A stretch of DNA of 55,599 nucleotides from Paenibacillus cellulosilyticus (lineage in GTDB: Bacteria; Bacillota; Bacilli; Paenibacillales; Paenibacillaceae), in assembly GCF_003182255.1 (NCBI RefSeq), contig NZ_QGTQ01000039.1:1-55599 (forward strand), read 5' to 3'. Below the pieces are notes generated by a model. It saw only the letters and a program-made list of their open reading frames with translations, searched no databases and was not told where the DNA came from. This document shows, piece after piece, positions 33,776 through 42,813 of this stretch. Each line of letters opens with the position of its first letter. The stretch's first letter is position 1. The position numbers and the translations under genes are program-made.

Positions 33776-36430
33776 ATGGTTAAGGCGGAAAGCAAGAAGC
33801 TTGAAGGATTAAGCGAGAAAATTTTCTTGGATCGGTACGCATGGAAAAATGCGGATACGAATGATACAAAGGTAGGGGACGTTGTCCTCGTCCTGACGAA
33901 GGACGATCCTAAATTTCCGACGAAGGAAGTTGGCGAAGTCGTTGCGCGTGAAGGTAGCCGAGTAACGGTTAAGCTGCGCAGCGGCGATACGGTTGAATCG
34001 TCTGTCGAGAAGCTGACGCTTACGGTTGAGAAGACGCCGGAGGAAATGTGGGATCGTCTTGCGAACGCGATGGCATCGGTAGAGAAGGAAGACAAGCAGA
34101 AGGAGTGGGCGGAGAAGTTCCGTTACATTCTGGATGACTGGAAGCTTGTACCGGGCGGCCGTATCGCAGCAGGTGCAGGCGCTAGTGAAGAGCTGACGTT
34201 GTTCAACTGCTACGTCATCCCTTCGCCGAAGGACAGCCGAGGCGGCATCATGACGACATTGAGCGAGATGACCGAAATTATGGCTCGTGGCGGCGGTGTC
34301 GGCATTAACCTATCTTCACTCCGACCTCGTCGTGCAATCGTTGCTGGCGTGAATGGCTCCTCTAGCGGCGCAGTTTCTTGGGGTGGCTTATTCAGCTACA
34401 CGACTGGCTTGATTGAGCAAGGCGGCAGCCGTCGTGGCGCGCTCATGCTCATGATCAACGACTGGCATCCGGATCTGCTGGATTTCATTACCGTTAAACA
34501 AACGCCAGGACAAGTGACGAACGCGAATTTGTCGGTATGCGTAAGCAACGGCTTCATGAAAGCAGTGAAGGAAGATCTCGAGTGGGATCTGGTGTTCCCA
34601 GATACGAAAGCGCCAGGCTACGATGAGTTGTGGGATGGCGATCTAGATAAATGGAAGTCGGCAGGGCGGCCTGTTATTCATTACAAAACGGTACGTGCCC
34701 GCGAAGTATGGCACACGATTATCGAGTCCGCTTGGAAATCGGCTGAGCCGGGCATCGTATTCATGGAATACTACAACCAAATGTCGAACAGCTGGTATTT
34801 CAATCCGATCATCTGTACGAACCCATGCGGCGAGCAAGGACTGCCGGCTTGGGGCGTCTGCAACCTGTCGGCGATCAACCTGTCGAGGTTCTACGATGAG
34901 GCGAAGGACGACGTGGATTGGAGAGAGCTGAGCCGGGTTACGCGTTGGTCCGTACGCTTCTTGGATAACGTGATCGACAAGACGCCGTACCATTTCGCTG
35001 AGAATGAAGCTAACCAGAAGAAGGAACGCCGTGTTGGCCTTGGTACGATGGGTCTGGCTGAGCTGATGATCAAGCTTGGCATTCGTTACGGTTCCCCTGA
35101 GTCGCTGTCGTTCCTCGATAAGCTGTATGGCTTCATCGCACGTGAATCATACTTAGCCTCGTCTGACATTGCTGCAGAGAAAGGCTCGTTCCAAGCATTT
35201 GATGCGGAGCTGTATCTGCAGAGCGGATTTATGCAAAATATGGTGGAGCAGTACCCAGAGGTTGGCGATGCCGTCGAGAAGAACGGTGTTCGCAACGTCA
35301 CGATTATTACCCAAGCGCCAACGGGCAGCACGGGTACGATGGTTGGCACATCGACGGGTATCGAACCTTACTTCGCCTTCGAATATTATCGTCAGAGCCG
35401 TCTTGGCTACGACAAGCAGCTTGTACCGATCGCACAGGAATGGATCGACGCCAATCCAGGTCAAGAGCTGCCGGACTACTTCGTCACGTCGATGAGCTTG
35501 TCCGCACAGGATCATATCCGCGTGCAAGCGGCGATTCAGCGCTGGGTCGACAGCTCCATCTCGAAGACGGCGAATGCGCCAAACGACTTCACCGTTGAAG
35601 AGACGAAGGAGCTGTACGAACTCGCATTCGATCTCGGCTGCAAAGGCGTAACGATCTACCGCGACGGCAGTCGCGACGTGCAAGTATTGTCCACTTCGTC
35701 GAAGGACGAGAAGAAAGAGGAAGCAGCAGTATCAGCACCAGCGCCGCAAGCGGCTGAGGCGGTTGCAGCTACGGCTGCAGCGTCGGCGGTTGAAGAAAGC
35801 ACCGCGGTTGGTCAACTGAACACAACGCTGAACGCAAGCGTAACGCCGCAGCAGGAGCAAGTATTCGATAAGGAATACAAACGCCGTCCGCAAGTGCTGC
35901 GTGGTGCAACGTACAAAGTGAACACGCCATTCGGCATGGCGTACATTACGATCAACGACATGAACGGCACACCAAGCGAAATCTTCTTGAACGTTGGCAA
36001 AGCTGGTTCGGACGTCTTCGCAATGGCTGAGGCACTTGGCCGCGTCTGCTCGCTGTTCCTCCGTTACGGCGATCATGGCAACAAGGTGAAGCTGCTCGTG
36101 AAGCACTTGAAGGGCATCGGCGGCTCCGGCGCAATCGGCTTCGGCGCTAATCGCGTCGAATCCATTGCTGACGCTGTGGCGAAGGCGCTCGAGACGCACG
36201 CGGAGTCGGCTGAGGAAGCAGCAGCATTCGCTGCTTACCAAGCGGCTCACGCAGCGGCGAAGTTTAGTGCTCCTTCTGTTTCGGCAGCAGCTCCAGAGGC
36301 AGGTCAAGCCGGCGGTTATGTCGGCCAGCCGTCCTCGCGTGATCTGTGTACAGCTTGCGGCTCGGCATCATTGATCAATGTCGAGGGATGCAAGACTTGC
36401 AGCAATTGCGGGTATAGTCGGTGTAACTGA
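33776..36430 (+). CDS. nrdJ: Class II (adenosylcobalamin-dependent) ribonucleoside-diphosphate reductase
   Basis: About 884 residues. An N-terminal KOW-like stretch precedes the ten-stranded barrel: VPGGRIAAGAG, LFNCYVIPSPKDS, ARGGGVGINLSSLRPR, GSRRGALMLMIN, and the active-site loop NPCGEQGLPAWGVCNLSAINL with the Asn-Cys-Glu triad; TQAPTGSTGTMVGTSTGIEP is next. A low-complexity Ala/Glu linker leads to a second domain and a C-terminal zinc ribbon CTACGS...CKTCSNCGYSRC, which probably re-reduces the active site. It makes deoxyribonucleotides with vitamin B12, oxygen-independently. ATG 33776 has GGGGAGGA upstream. No cobalamin riboswitch is seen. Confidence 0.95.
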   Translation: MVKAESKKLEGLSEKIFLDRYAWKNADTNDTKVGDVVLVLTKDDPKFPTKEVGEVVAREGSRVTVKLRSGDTVESSVEKLTLTVEKTPEEMWDRLANAMASVEKEDKQKEWAEKFRYILDDWKLVPGGRIAAGAGASEELTLFNCYVIPSPKDSRGGIMTTLSEMTEIMARGGGVGINLSSLRPRRAIVAGVNGSSSGAVSWGGLFSYTTGLIEQGGSRRGALMLMINDWHPDLLDFITVKQTPGQVTNANLSVCVSNGFMKAVKEDLEWDLVFPDTKAPGYDELWDGDLDKWKSAGRPVIHYKTVRAREVWHTIIESAWKSAEPGIVFMEYYNQMSNSWYFNPIICTNPCGEQGLPAWGVCNLSAINLSRFYDEAKDDVDWRELSRVTRWSVRFLDNVIDKTPYHFAENEANQKKERRVGLGTMGLAELMIKLGIRYGSPESLSFLDKLYGFIARESYLASSDIAAEKGSFQAFDAELYLQSGFMQNMVEQYPEVGDAVEKNGVRNVTIITQAPTGSTGTMVGTSTGIEPYFAFEYYRQSRLGYDKQLVPIAQEWIDANPGQELPDYFVTSMSLSAQDHIRVQAAIQRWVDSSISKTANAPNDFTVEETKELYELAFDLGCKGVTIYRDGSRDVQVLSTSSKDEKKEEAAVSAPAPQAAEAVAATAAASAVEESTAVGQLNTTLNASVTPQQEQVFDKEYKRRPQVLRGATYKVNTPFGMAYITINDMNGTPSEIFLNVGKAGSDVFAMAEALGRVCSLFLRYGDHGNKVKLLVKHLKGIGGSGAIGFGANRVESIADAVAKALETHAESAEEAAAFAAYQAAHAAAKFSAPSVSAAAPEAGQAGGYVGQPSSRDLCTACGSASLINVEGCKTCSNCGYSRCN

Positions 36431-36447
36431 GTAGATATGAGTTGTAG

Positions 36448-36491
36448 AATAAGAGGCCGTGGAAGAAAGATTCCACGGCCTCTTATTTATC
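36448..36491. terminator. Terminator of nrdJ
   Basis: AATAAGAGGCCGTGGAA (36448-36464) pairs perfectly over 17 bp with its inverted copy at 36471-36487. A second hairpin follows at 36524-36551 (AGGTCAGCCAGA / TCTGGCTGGCCT, one G-U). Confidence 0.93.
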
Positions 36492-36523
36492 GCTTATAAG
36501 CAGCAGGAACCATGAACATATTC

Positions 36524-36705
36524 AGGTCAGCCAGAGATTTCTGGCTGGCCTATTGTTGCTTGCATGGATGAAAGTATTGACATGAACGCGTCGAATGGAG
36601 AGGTCGAGATTATGTTGTTATGAAGTCGAATACGGAGTAGTGGAGAGAATCGTCTTTTTTTATGATTAGGATAACAAACACGCTAATCTCGGAAGGAGTA
36701 CCTCA
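36524..36705 (+). other. Leader region of the glycoside-uptake operon
   Basis: After a second hairpin (36524-36551) there is a TTGACA at 36577-36582 but no convincing -10 box at 16-18 bases, as expected for a promoter that depends on an AraC-type activator such as the YesN-like protein encoded at 47633. GGAAGGAG precedes the first permease ATG. Confidence 0.35.
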
Positions 36706-37668
36706 ATGATAAAAACAGCAGTGTCCAAAAACAGACAGCACAGTGTTGCTCAGCAGGGGATGTACCGAAAATTTAAGCCCTTCCTGCCGATTTTCGTTAT
36801 GATGCTGCCAGGCATGATTTATCTATTAATTAACAACTACTTACCAATGTTCGGGCTAATCATTGCATTCAAAAATATTGATTATTCCAAGGGCATTCTC
36901 GGCAGCGATTGGAATGGCTTCACAAACTTTAAATTTCTGTTCCAAACGACGGACGCCTACATCATCACGCGCAATACCTTGTTATACAACGGAGCCTTTA
37001 TCATTCTCGGCTTGTTCATGTCGGTTGGTGTTGCGATTCTGCTCAACGAGGTCAAGAACCGTTTCATGTCTCGGACTTATCAAACGGTCATTTTGCTTCC
37101 TTTTCTCATATCGATGGTCATCGTGAGTTATCTCGCATTCGGATTTCTTGGGAATGAGCAGGGATATCTGAATAATAAAATTTTGCCAATGCTCGGTCTT
37201 GAACCGATCTCGTGGTATATGGAATCGAAATATTGGCCTTATATTCTGACGATCGTCAACCTGTGGAAGTCGGTCGGCTTCAACTGCATCGTGTATCTTG
37301 CCGCAATCATCGGCATCGATCAGGAATATTACGAAGCAGCGACGTTGGACGGCGCAAGCAAGTGGCAGCAATTCCGCACCGTTACGATTCCGCTCATTGC
37401 TCCTACTGTCATTACGATGACGCTGCTGGCGGTCGGACGAATTTTCTATTCCGACTTCGGGCTGTTCTATCAAGTACCTATGAATTCCGGCATGATCTAC
37501 GATACGACGAACGTTATCGATACGTATGTATTCAGAGGATTGCTGCTCAACAACGATATCGGAATGTCGGCAGCTGCTGGTTTATATCAGTCGGTTGTTG
37601 GCTTCGTGCTCGTCATTCTATCTAACTTTGCAGTTCGTAAATTCAGTAAAGACAACGCTTTATTCTAA
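36706..37668 (+). CDS. Oligosaccharide ABC transporter permease (LplB type)
   Basis: 320 residues with six membrane helices. It has the binding-protein-dependent permease loop EYYEAATLDGASKWQQFRTVTIP (EAA motif, about 206-228), which contacts the ATPase, and the N-terminal LPGMIYLLINNYLPMFGLIIAF typical of LplB/YtcP-type carbohydrate importers. It works with the second permease and the lipoprotein at 49332. No ATPase gene is in the cluster, so a shared MsmX-like ATPase is inferred. The start has GGAAGGAG upstream. Confidence 0.93.
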   Translation: MIKTAVSKNRQHSVAQQGMYRKFKPFLPIFVMMLPGMIYLLINNYLPMFGLIIAFKNIDYSKGILGSDWNGFTNFKFLFQTTDAYIITRNTLLYNGAFIILGLFMSVGVAILLNEVKNRFMSRTYQTVILLPFLISMVIVSYLAFGFLGNEQGYLNNKILPMLGLEPISWYMESKYWPYILTIVNLWKSVGFNCIVYLAAIIGIDQEYYEAATLDGASKWQQFRTVTIPLIAPTVITMTLLAVGRIFYSDFGLFYQVPMNSGMIYDTTNVIDTYVFRGLLLNNDIGMSAAAGLYQSVVGFVLVILSNFAVRKFSKDNALF

Positions 37669-37684
37669 TGATGAGGTGAGAACC

Positions 37685-38575
37685 GTGAACAACAAAGAAA
37701 CGAATTTGTGGCAGTGGATCTCCCACATTTTGCTGGCGGTATTATGTATCCTGTGCGTTATTCCTTTCATTCTCCTGGTCTCGGCATCTTTAAGCTCAGA
37801 GAATGATATTTTGTCAGACGGATATAGATTCATACCGAAGCACTTCAGCTTTGAAGCTTACGATTACTTGATTGGCAATATGGCGATGATCGGCAAGGCT
37901 TACGGCATTACGGTCTTTGTAACGTTAATCGGCACGACTGTCAGCCTCATGATGACAGCGATGCTTGGCTATGCACTTTCCAAAAAAGACATGCCTGGTC
38001 ATCGAATTTTCTCGTTTCTTGTTTTCTTCACGCTTCTCTTTAACGGCGGGTTGGTTCCGACATACTTGATCTACACGCAGGTATTTGATATTAAGAACAC
38101 GATTTGGGCGCTGCTCGTCCCTGGCCTGTTGATGAACGGCTTCAATGTATTGCTCGCACGTTCCTTCTTCATGAACGCGATACCAGCACCGGTGCTTGAG
38201 TCCTCGAGAATCGATGGAGCGGGAGAGTACCGTATTTTCTTCCAAATGGTGCTGCCGCTGTCGCTGCCTATTATGGCGACGATTGGATTGTTTACTGGCA
38301 TCATGTATTGGAATGACTGGAATAACGCGTTGATTTACATTACGGATCCTGATTTGTACAGCATCCAGTCGCTGCTCAACCAAATTATGCAGAACATTGA
38401 TGCGCTCAAAAATGCGAACTCGGCGTATGGTGCAGGCGCTGCTGCTGTCGAGCTTCCAGGCGAGACCGCTCGCATGGCTATTGCGGTCATTGGCACGCTG
38501 CCGATTCTGATCGTATACCCGTTCTTCCAGCGTTATTTTGTAAAAGGTATCGCCGGCGGCGCAGTTAAAGGTTAA
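37685..38575 (+). CDS. Oligosaccharide ABC transporter permease (YtcP/LplC type)
   Basis: 296 residues from GTG 37685, with six membrane helices. The EAA loop reads APVLESSRIDGAGEYRIFFQMVLPLSLP; LFNGGLVPTYLIYTQV and YWNDWNNALIYI are LplC/YtcP features, and the end YFVKGIAGGAVKG is nearly invariant in this family. GAGGTGAG stands 6 bases before GTG; the frame is open further upstream inside the first permease gene but has no RBS there. Partner of the permease at 36706. Confidence 0.93.
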   Translation: MNNKETNLWQWISHILLAVLCILCVIPFILLVSASLSSENDILSDGYRFIPKHFSFEAYDYLIGNMAMIGKAYGITVFVTLIGTTVSLMMTAMLGYALSKKDMPGHRIFSFLVFFTLLFNGGLVPTYLIYTQVFDIKNTIWALLVPGLLMNGFNVLLARSFFMNAIPAPVLESSRIDGAGEYRIFFQMVLPLSLPIMATIGLFTGIMYWNDWNNALIYITDPDLYSIQSLLNQIMQNIDALKNANSAYGAGAAAVELPGETARMAIAVIGTLPILIVYPFFQRYFVKGIAGGAVKG

Positions 38576-38609
38576 CTCGAAACGAAGCGAAGCAAAGGAG
38601 ACTAGTTTC

Positions 38610-41447
38610 ATGCGAATATCGAAGTTGAAAACAAACCGAATCGTAAATCCGCTTGGATTTGACGTAGGACAGCCACGCCTGTCCTATGTTGTTACGGATA
38701 CGACTGCTGCGAAACAGGCTGCCGCGCAAATCGTAGTCTCAAAGGATGAGACGTTTGAGGAGATCGTGTATGACAGCGGCAAGAGCGATTGCATTGCTAA
38801 TTTCGCGTTTGAGCTGTCGCTGAAGCTGTCGCCTCGAACTCGATATTACTGGCGAGTGACGGTATGGGCGGATAACGGAGATACGGCAACCAGTGAAGCA
38901 GCATGGTTCGAAACTGCTAAGCTGGACGAGCAGTGGAATGCCCAATGGATCACGCCAGCGTTGGATCCAGACATTCACCCTGTCTTGATCAAGGAATTTC
39001 ATGTTGAACAGGATATTAAGAGCGCCAGGGCTTACGTTTGCGGCTTGGGTTTATATGAGATGGAGCTGAACGGCCGAAAGGCTGGCGACGAATATTTGGC
39101 TCCGAACTTCAACGCCTATGACAAGTGGCTTCAATATCAAACCTATGACATTACAGATCTTCTTACCGTCGGAGACAATAAGGTCGAGGTCGCATTGGGC
39201 AACGGCTTATATAAAGGCCGGTTTGGGTTCAATGGCGGGGAAGACAATTATTATGGGGACCGTTTCTCCTTGTTATGCGAAATCGTCATCCATTATACGG
39301 ACGGATCAACCGTGTTTATTGGGACAGACCGGTCCTGGCAATCGAGGAAGAGCGCCATTCTTGCAAGTGGTTTGTATGACGGAGAAGTGCTGGACGGCAC
39401 TTTCGCAGACGCGAGTCTGTACGAGACTATGCTGGCGGAAGTCGGTTATAGCAGGCTTAAAGCTCGACTCAGCTTGCCGGTCGTTATGAAAGAAAGACGC
39501 AAGCCAGTTGAGGTGATCCGTACACCAGCTGGAGAGACGGTGTTGGATTTAGGTCAGAACATGGTGGGATGGATTGAATTCCAGAGTCATGCGCCAAGAG
39601 GGGCCGAGATCGTTCTCCAGTATGGAGAGCTGCTGCAGGATGGCAATTTCTATCGCGATAATTTGCGCACTGCTCTGGCCGAGTTTCGTTACATTTCTGA
39701 CGGCAGCCATGCGGTAGTCAGGCCGCGATTTACTTTTTTCGGTTTCCGATATGTGAAAGTATCAGGATGGCACGGAGATGCGAAGGTTGACGATTTCACA
39801 GGCTGCGTTCTTTACTCGGATATGGAAACGACCGGACATATTGAGACGAGCCATTCATTGGTGAACCGTTTATTCACGAATGCGATGTGGGGGCAGAAAG
39901 GTAATTTCCTCGACGTACCAACAGATTGTCCGCAGCGAGATGAACGTATGGGATGGACCGGCGATGCGCAAGTATTCGCAAGTACAGCCAGCTATAACAT
40001 GGATACCTATGCGTTCTTCGCCAAATACAGCTATGACTTGTGGCAGGAACAAGCCGCTGCGAATGGCTGTGTTCCGATGGTGGTGCCGAGCTTTAACTTG
40101 CATGAAGGCGGTTCCAGTGCATGGGGCGATGCTGCGACAGTCATTCCATGGACCGTCTATGTGCAGTATGGAGATAAAGCGATTCTCAAGCAGCAGCTGG
40201 ATAGCATGAAAGCATGGGTTGATTACATCAAACGCGCCGATGATGAATCAGGCGGCAAGCGCTTGTGGACGGTCGGCTTCCACTTCGGAGACTGGCTGGC
40301 TCTCGATGGAGATGATCCCAATGCACCAATGGGCGGCACGGATCGGGCCTTTATTGCTTCCTCCTATTACTGCTACTCCTCGGCACTGGTGGCGAAGGCT
40401 GCCAGAGCACTGGGGCAGGATGCGATGGCTGAGCAATATGATCGCCTCTCGAACGAGATCAAGACAGCGATCCGGAATGAATATTTTACCAACACAGGAC
40501 GTCTTGCCCTTCAGACTCAAACCGCTTACGTGCTGGCGCTGTTTATGGATCTAGTGCCCGATACGTATAGGGACAGAATCGCTTCCGATCTGAGGGAACG
40601 GCTGAAAAGAGATAATAATCATTTGAAAACAGGCTTTGTCGGGACGCCGTACTTATGCCGCGTGTTATCGGATAATGGCTGCAATGATTTGGCTTATACG
40701 CTGCTGTTGAACAAGGACTATCCAAGCTGGCTGTACGCAGTGACGATGGGAGCGACGACGATCTGGGAGCGATGGAACTCTGTTCTTCCAGATGGACGGA
40801 TTAGCGGCACGGATATGAATTCGTTAAATCATTATGCATATGGTTCGATCGCGGAATGGATGTATAGAACGATGGCCGGCATTAACCCTGTTGAAAGCAA
40901 GCCTGGCTTCCAAGAAGCAAGGCTTGCACCAAAGCCAGACTACAGGCTCAAATACGTAAAAGCGTATCTGGAGTCGGCAGTCGGACGCTATGAGAGCGAG
41001 TGGGAGTTACAGGAGGACGGAAAGCTTACGTTTCGCTTCTTAATCCCGTTCCATGCAACGGCGACCATCGAACTGCCGGATGCTTTGTTGAATTCTATAA
41101 CGATGAATGGGATGGAGCTATCTGAAGCAGGCTTCCGCGCGACGCAGCAAGGTGAGACGGTGCATGTTGATGTTAACAGCGGTACTTATGTGTTCGAATA
41201 TATGCCTGCCGTTTCTTATATCAAGTATTACAACGTGGATATGCCGATTAAGGACCTGATGAAACAGGAGGAGACGCATTCGGCTCTATCGGAATATCTT
41301 CCTCAACTGCTTCAATTACCAAGCATGCTGACACAGGAATCGCTCAAGGCGCATCTTCACAAGCCGTTCCTGAAGCTGACGGTCGAAGCGCTGGATGAAA
41401 TAGATGCTAAGCTGAACAAAATCAGAATTCATGTCGAGCAAGGATAA
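38610..41447 (+). CDS. Alpha-L-rhamnosidase (GH78), first copy
   Basis: 945 residues without signal peptide, so intracellular. N-terminal beta domains (LGFDVGQPRLSYVV; YYWRVTVWADNG; ARAYVCGLGLYEMELNGRKAG, GLYKGRFGFNGG) precede the (alpha/alpha)6 barrel. The catalytic stretch DCPQRDERMGWTGD starts at Asp439 with Glu445, and the second catalytic Glu720 lies in TTIWERW; SLNHYAYGSIAEWMY follows. A roughly 80-residue C-terminal extension (DLMKQEETHSALSEYLPQLLQ) is shared with the second GH78 and is not part of the core. It removes terminal alpha-L-rhamnose from imported glycosides. Confidence 0.94.
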   Translation: MRISKLKTNRIVNPLGFDVGQPRLSYVVTDTTAAKQAAAQIVVSKDETFEEIVYDSGKSDCIANFAFELSLKLSPRTRYYWRVTVWADNGDTATSEAAWFETAKLDEQWNAQWITPALDPDIHPVLIKEFHVEQDIKSARAYVCGLGLYEMELNGRKAGDEYLAPNFNAYDKWLQYQTYDITDLLTVGDNKVEVALGNGLYKGRFGFNGGEDNYYGDRFSLLCEIVIHYTDGSTVFIGTDRSWQSRKSAILASGLYDGEVLDGTFADASLYETMLAEVGYSRLKARLSLPVVMKERRKPVEVIRTPAGETVLDLGQNMVGWIEFQSHAPRGAEIVLQYGELLQDGNFYRDNLRTALAEFRYISDGSHAVVRPRFTFFGFRYVKVSGWHGDAKVDDFTGCVLYSDMETTGHIETSHSLVNRLFTNAMWGQKGNFLDVPTDCPQRDERMGWTGDAQVFASTASYNMDTYAFFAKYSYDLWQEQAAANGCVPMVVPSFNLHEGGSSAWGDAATVIPWTVYVQYGDKAILKQQLDSMKAWVDYIKRADDESGGKRLWTVGFHFGDWLALDGDDPNAPMGGTDRAFIASSYYCYSSALVAKAARALGQDAMAEQYDRLSNEIKTAIRNEYFTNTGRLALQTQTAYVLALFMDLVPDTYRDRIASDLRERLKRDNNHLKTGFVGTPYLCRVLSDNGCNDLAYTLLLNKDYPSWLYAVTMGATTIWERWNSVLPDGRISGTDMNSLNHYAYGSIAEWMYRTMAGINPVESKPGFQEARLAPKPDYRLKYVKAYLESAVGRYESEWELQEDGKLTFRFLIPFHATATIELPDALLNSITMNGMELSEAGFRATQQGETVHVDVNSGTYVFEYMPAVSYIKYYNVDMPIKDLMKQEETHSALSEYLPQLLQLPSMLTQESLKAHLHKPFLKLTVEALDEIDAKLNKIRIHVEQG

Positions 41448-41492
41448 CGATTCAAAAGTTAGGATAGGACATATAGAACAGGAGTGAGTGCA

Positions 41493-42761
41493 ATGGAAAT
41501 GGTGTTTCCGAAGGACTTTATCGTGGGATCAGCAACGGCAGCCTATCAGGTCGAAGGCAACAATACGAATAGTGATTTTTGGGCGGAAGAACAGGCAGAA
41601 GGCTCTCCCTACACGGACAAATCGGGTGACGCGATCGATCATTATCGCCTGTATCGCCAAGATATTGCCCTAATGGCCAGCTTGGGTCTCCAAGCTTATC
41701 GATTCTCAATTGAATGGGCCAGAGTAGAGCCTGCCCCAGGACAATACTCGGAGTCCGCAATTGCCCACTACAAAGATGTTCTCCTTGCTTGTTATGAATA
41801 TGGCTTAACGCCTGTCGTAGCTATGCATCATTTCTCGTCGCCGCAATGGCTGATGAGGAAGGGCGGCTGGGGCAGCGAGGACACGCCGGATCGGTTCGCT
41901 AATTATTGTAAGTTTGTGTTCCAAAGACTGGGCGGCTTGATCCCTTATGCGCTGACGTTTAATGAAGTGAATCTTCCTGTTATGCTTCGCGAGGTGTTCA
42001 GTAACATTGGCTTGATTCCACCTGTTGGCATCGCAGGAGAAGCATGGGCAGCCCCCAAATGGAGGGAATCCGCTGCAGCATTATGCGGAACGAAGGTGGA
42101 TCAATATATTACATTCCACATGATCTCGGATGAGAAGAAAATTCAGCTTCTCATTGAGGCGCATCGTCTTGCTAGACAAAAGATCAAACAGCTAAGCCCT
42201 GATACGCAGGTCGGGCTGTCGATGGCTTTATCGGACATTCAATCCGTCCCTGGCGGTGAAGAGGCGGCCGCTGCCAAGTGGCAGCAGTATTTCGAGCAAT
42301 ATTTGCCAGCGTTAGAAGGAGATGACTTCTTCGGGCTTCAGAATTATACACGCGAAGTGTATGGACCCGTAGGACGGTTAATGCCTGCGGCGGATGCCGA
42401 GCTGACCCAAATGAAATATGAGTATGTGCCAGAAGCATTGGGACAGGTTATCCAAAAAGTTAATAAGTCGATCAAGCTTCCGATCATTGTAACGGAGCAC
42501 GGCGTTGCGACTCATAATGATGAGCGGCGCGTTGCTTTTATTCGTCGGGGTTTGCAAGGTGTACATGCCTGCATTCAGCAGGGCATAGATGTGAGAGGCT
42601 ACTTGCATTGGACGACCTTTGATAATTTCGAATGGAATGCCGGATATTCCATGACATTCGGGCTGATCGCAGTAGATCGACAGACGCAAGAGCGAAATGC
42701 CAAAGAAAGTGCACGTTATTTGGGCCAGTTCGCATCTACCAAAATATTGAAGGTTGAATAG
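41493..42761 (+). CDS. Glycoside hydrolase family 1 beta-glycosidase
   Basis: 422 residues, cytoplasmic. FIVGSATAAYQVEG is the GH1 N-terminal signature, the acid/base Glu158 is in TFNEVN, and the nucleophile Glu335 is in VTEHGVAT, where His replaces the usual Asn of TENG. YRFSIEWARVEP and LHWTTFDNFEWNAGYSMTFGL (aglycone/glycone pocket) are also present. Likely beta-glucosidase, acting after rhamnose is removed. AGGAG lies 9 bases before ATG 41493; an upstream GTG at 41484 is too close to the RBS. Confidence 0.94.
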   Translation: MEMVFPKDFIVGSATAAYQVEGNNTNSDFWAEEQAEGSPYTDKSGDAIDHYRLYRQDIALMASLGLQAYRFSIEWARVEPAPGQYSESAIAHYKDVLLACYEYGLTPVVAMHHFSSPQWLMRKGGWGSEDTPDRFANYCKFVFQRLGGLIPYALTFNEVNLPVMLREVFSNIGLIPPVGIAGEAWAAPKWRESAAALCGTKVDQYITFHMISDEKKIQLLIEAHRLARQKIKQLSPDTQVGLSMALSDIQSVPGGEEAAAAKWQQYFEQYLPALEGDDFFGLQNYTREVYGPVGRLMPAADAELTQMKYEYVPEALGQVIQKVNKSIKLPIIVTEHGVATHNDERRVAFIRRGLQGVHACIQQGIDVRGYLHWTTFDNFEWNAGYSMTFGLIAVDRQTQERNAKESARYLGQFASTKILKVE

Positions 42762-42813
42762 TCTTCCTATCCGGCAGCGTTATACGCGTGGCGTTAAGAA
42801 GGGAATGAACGGA

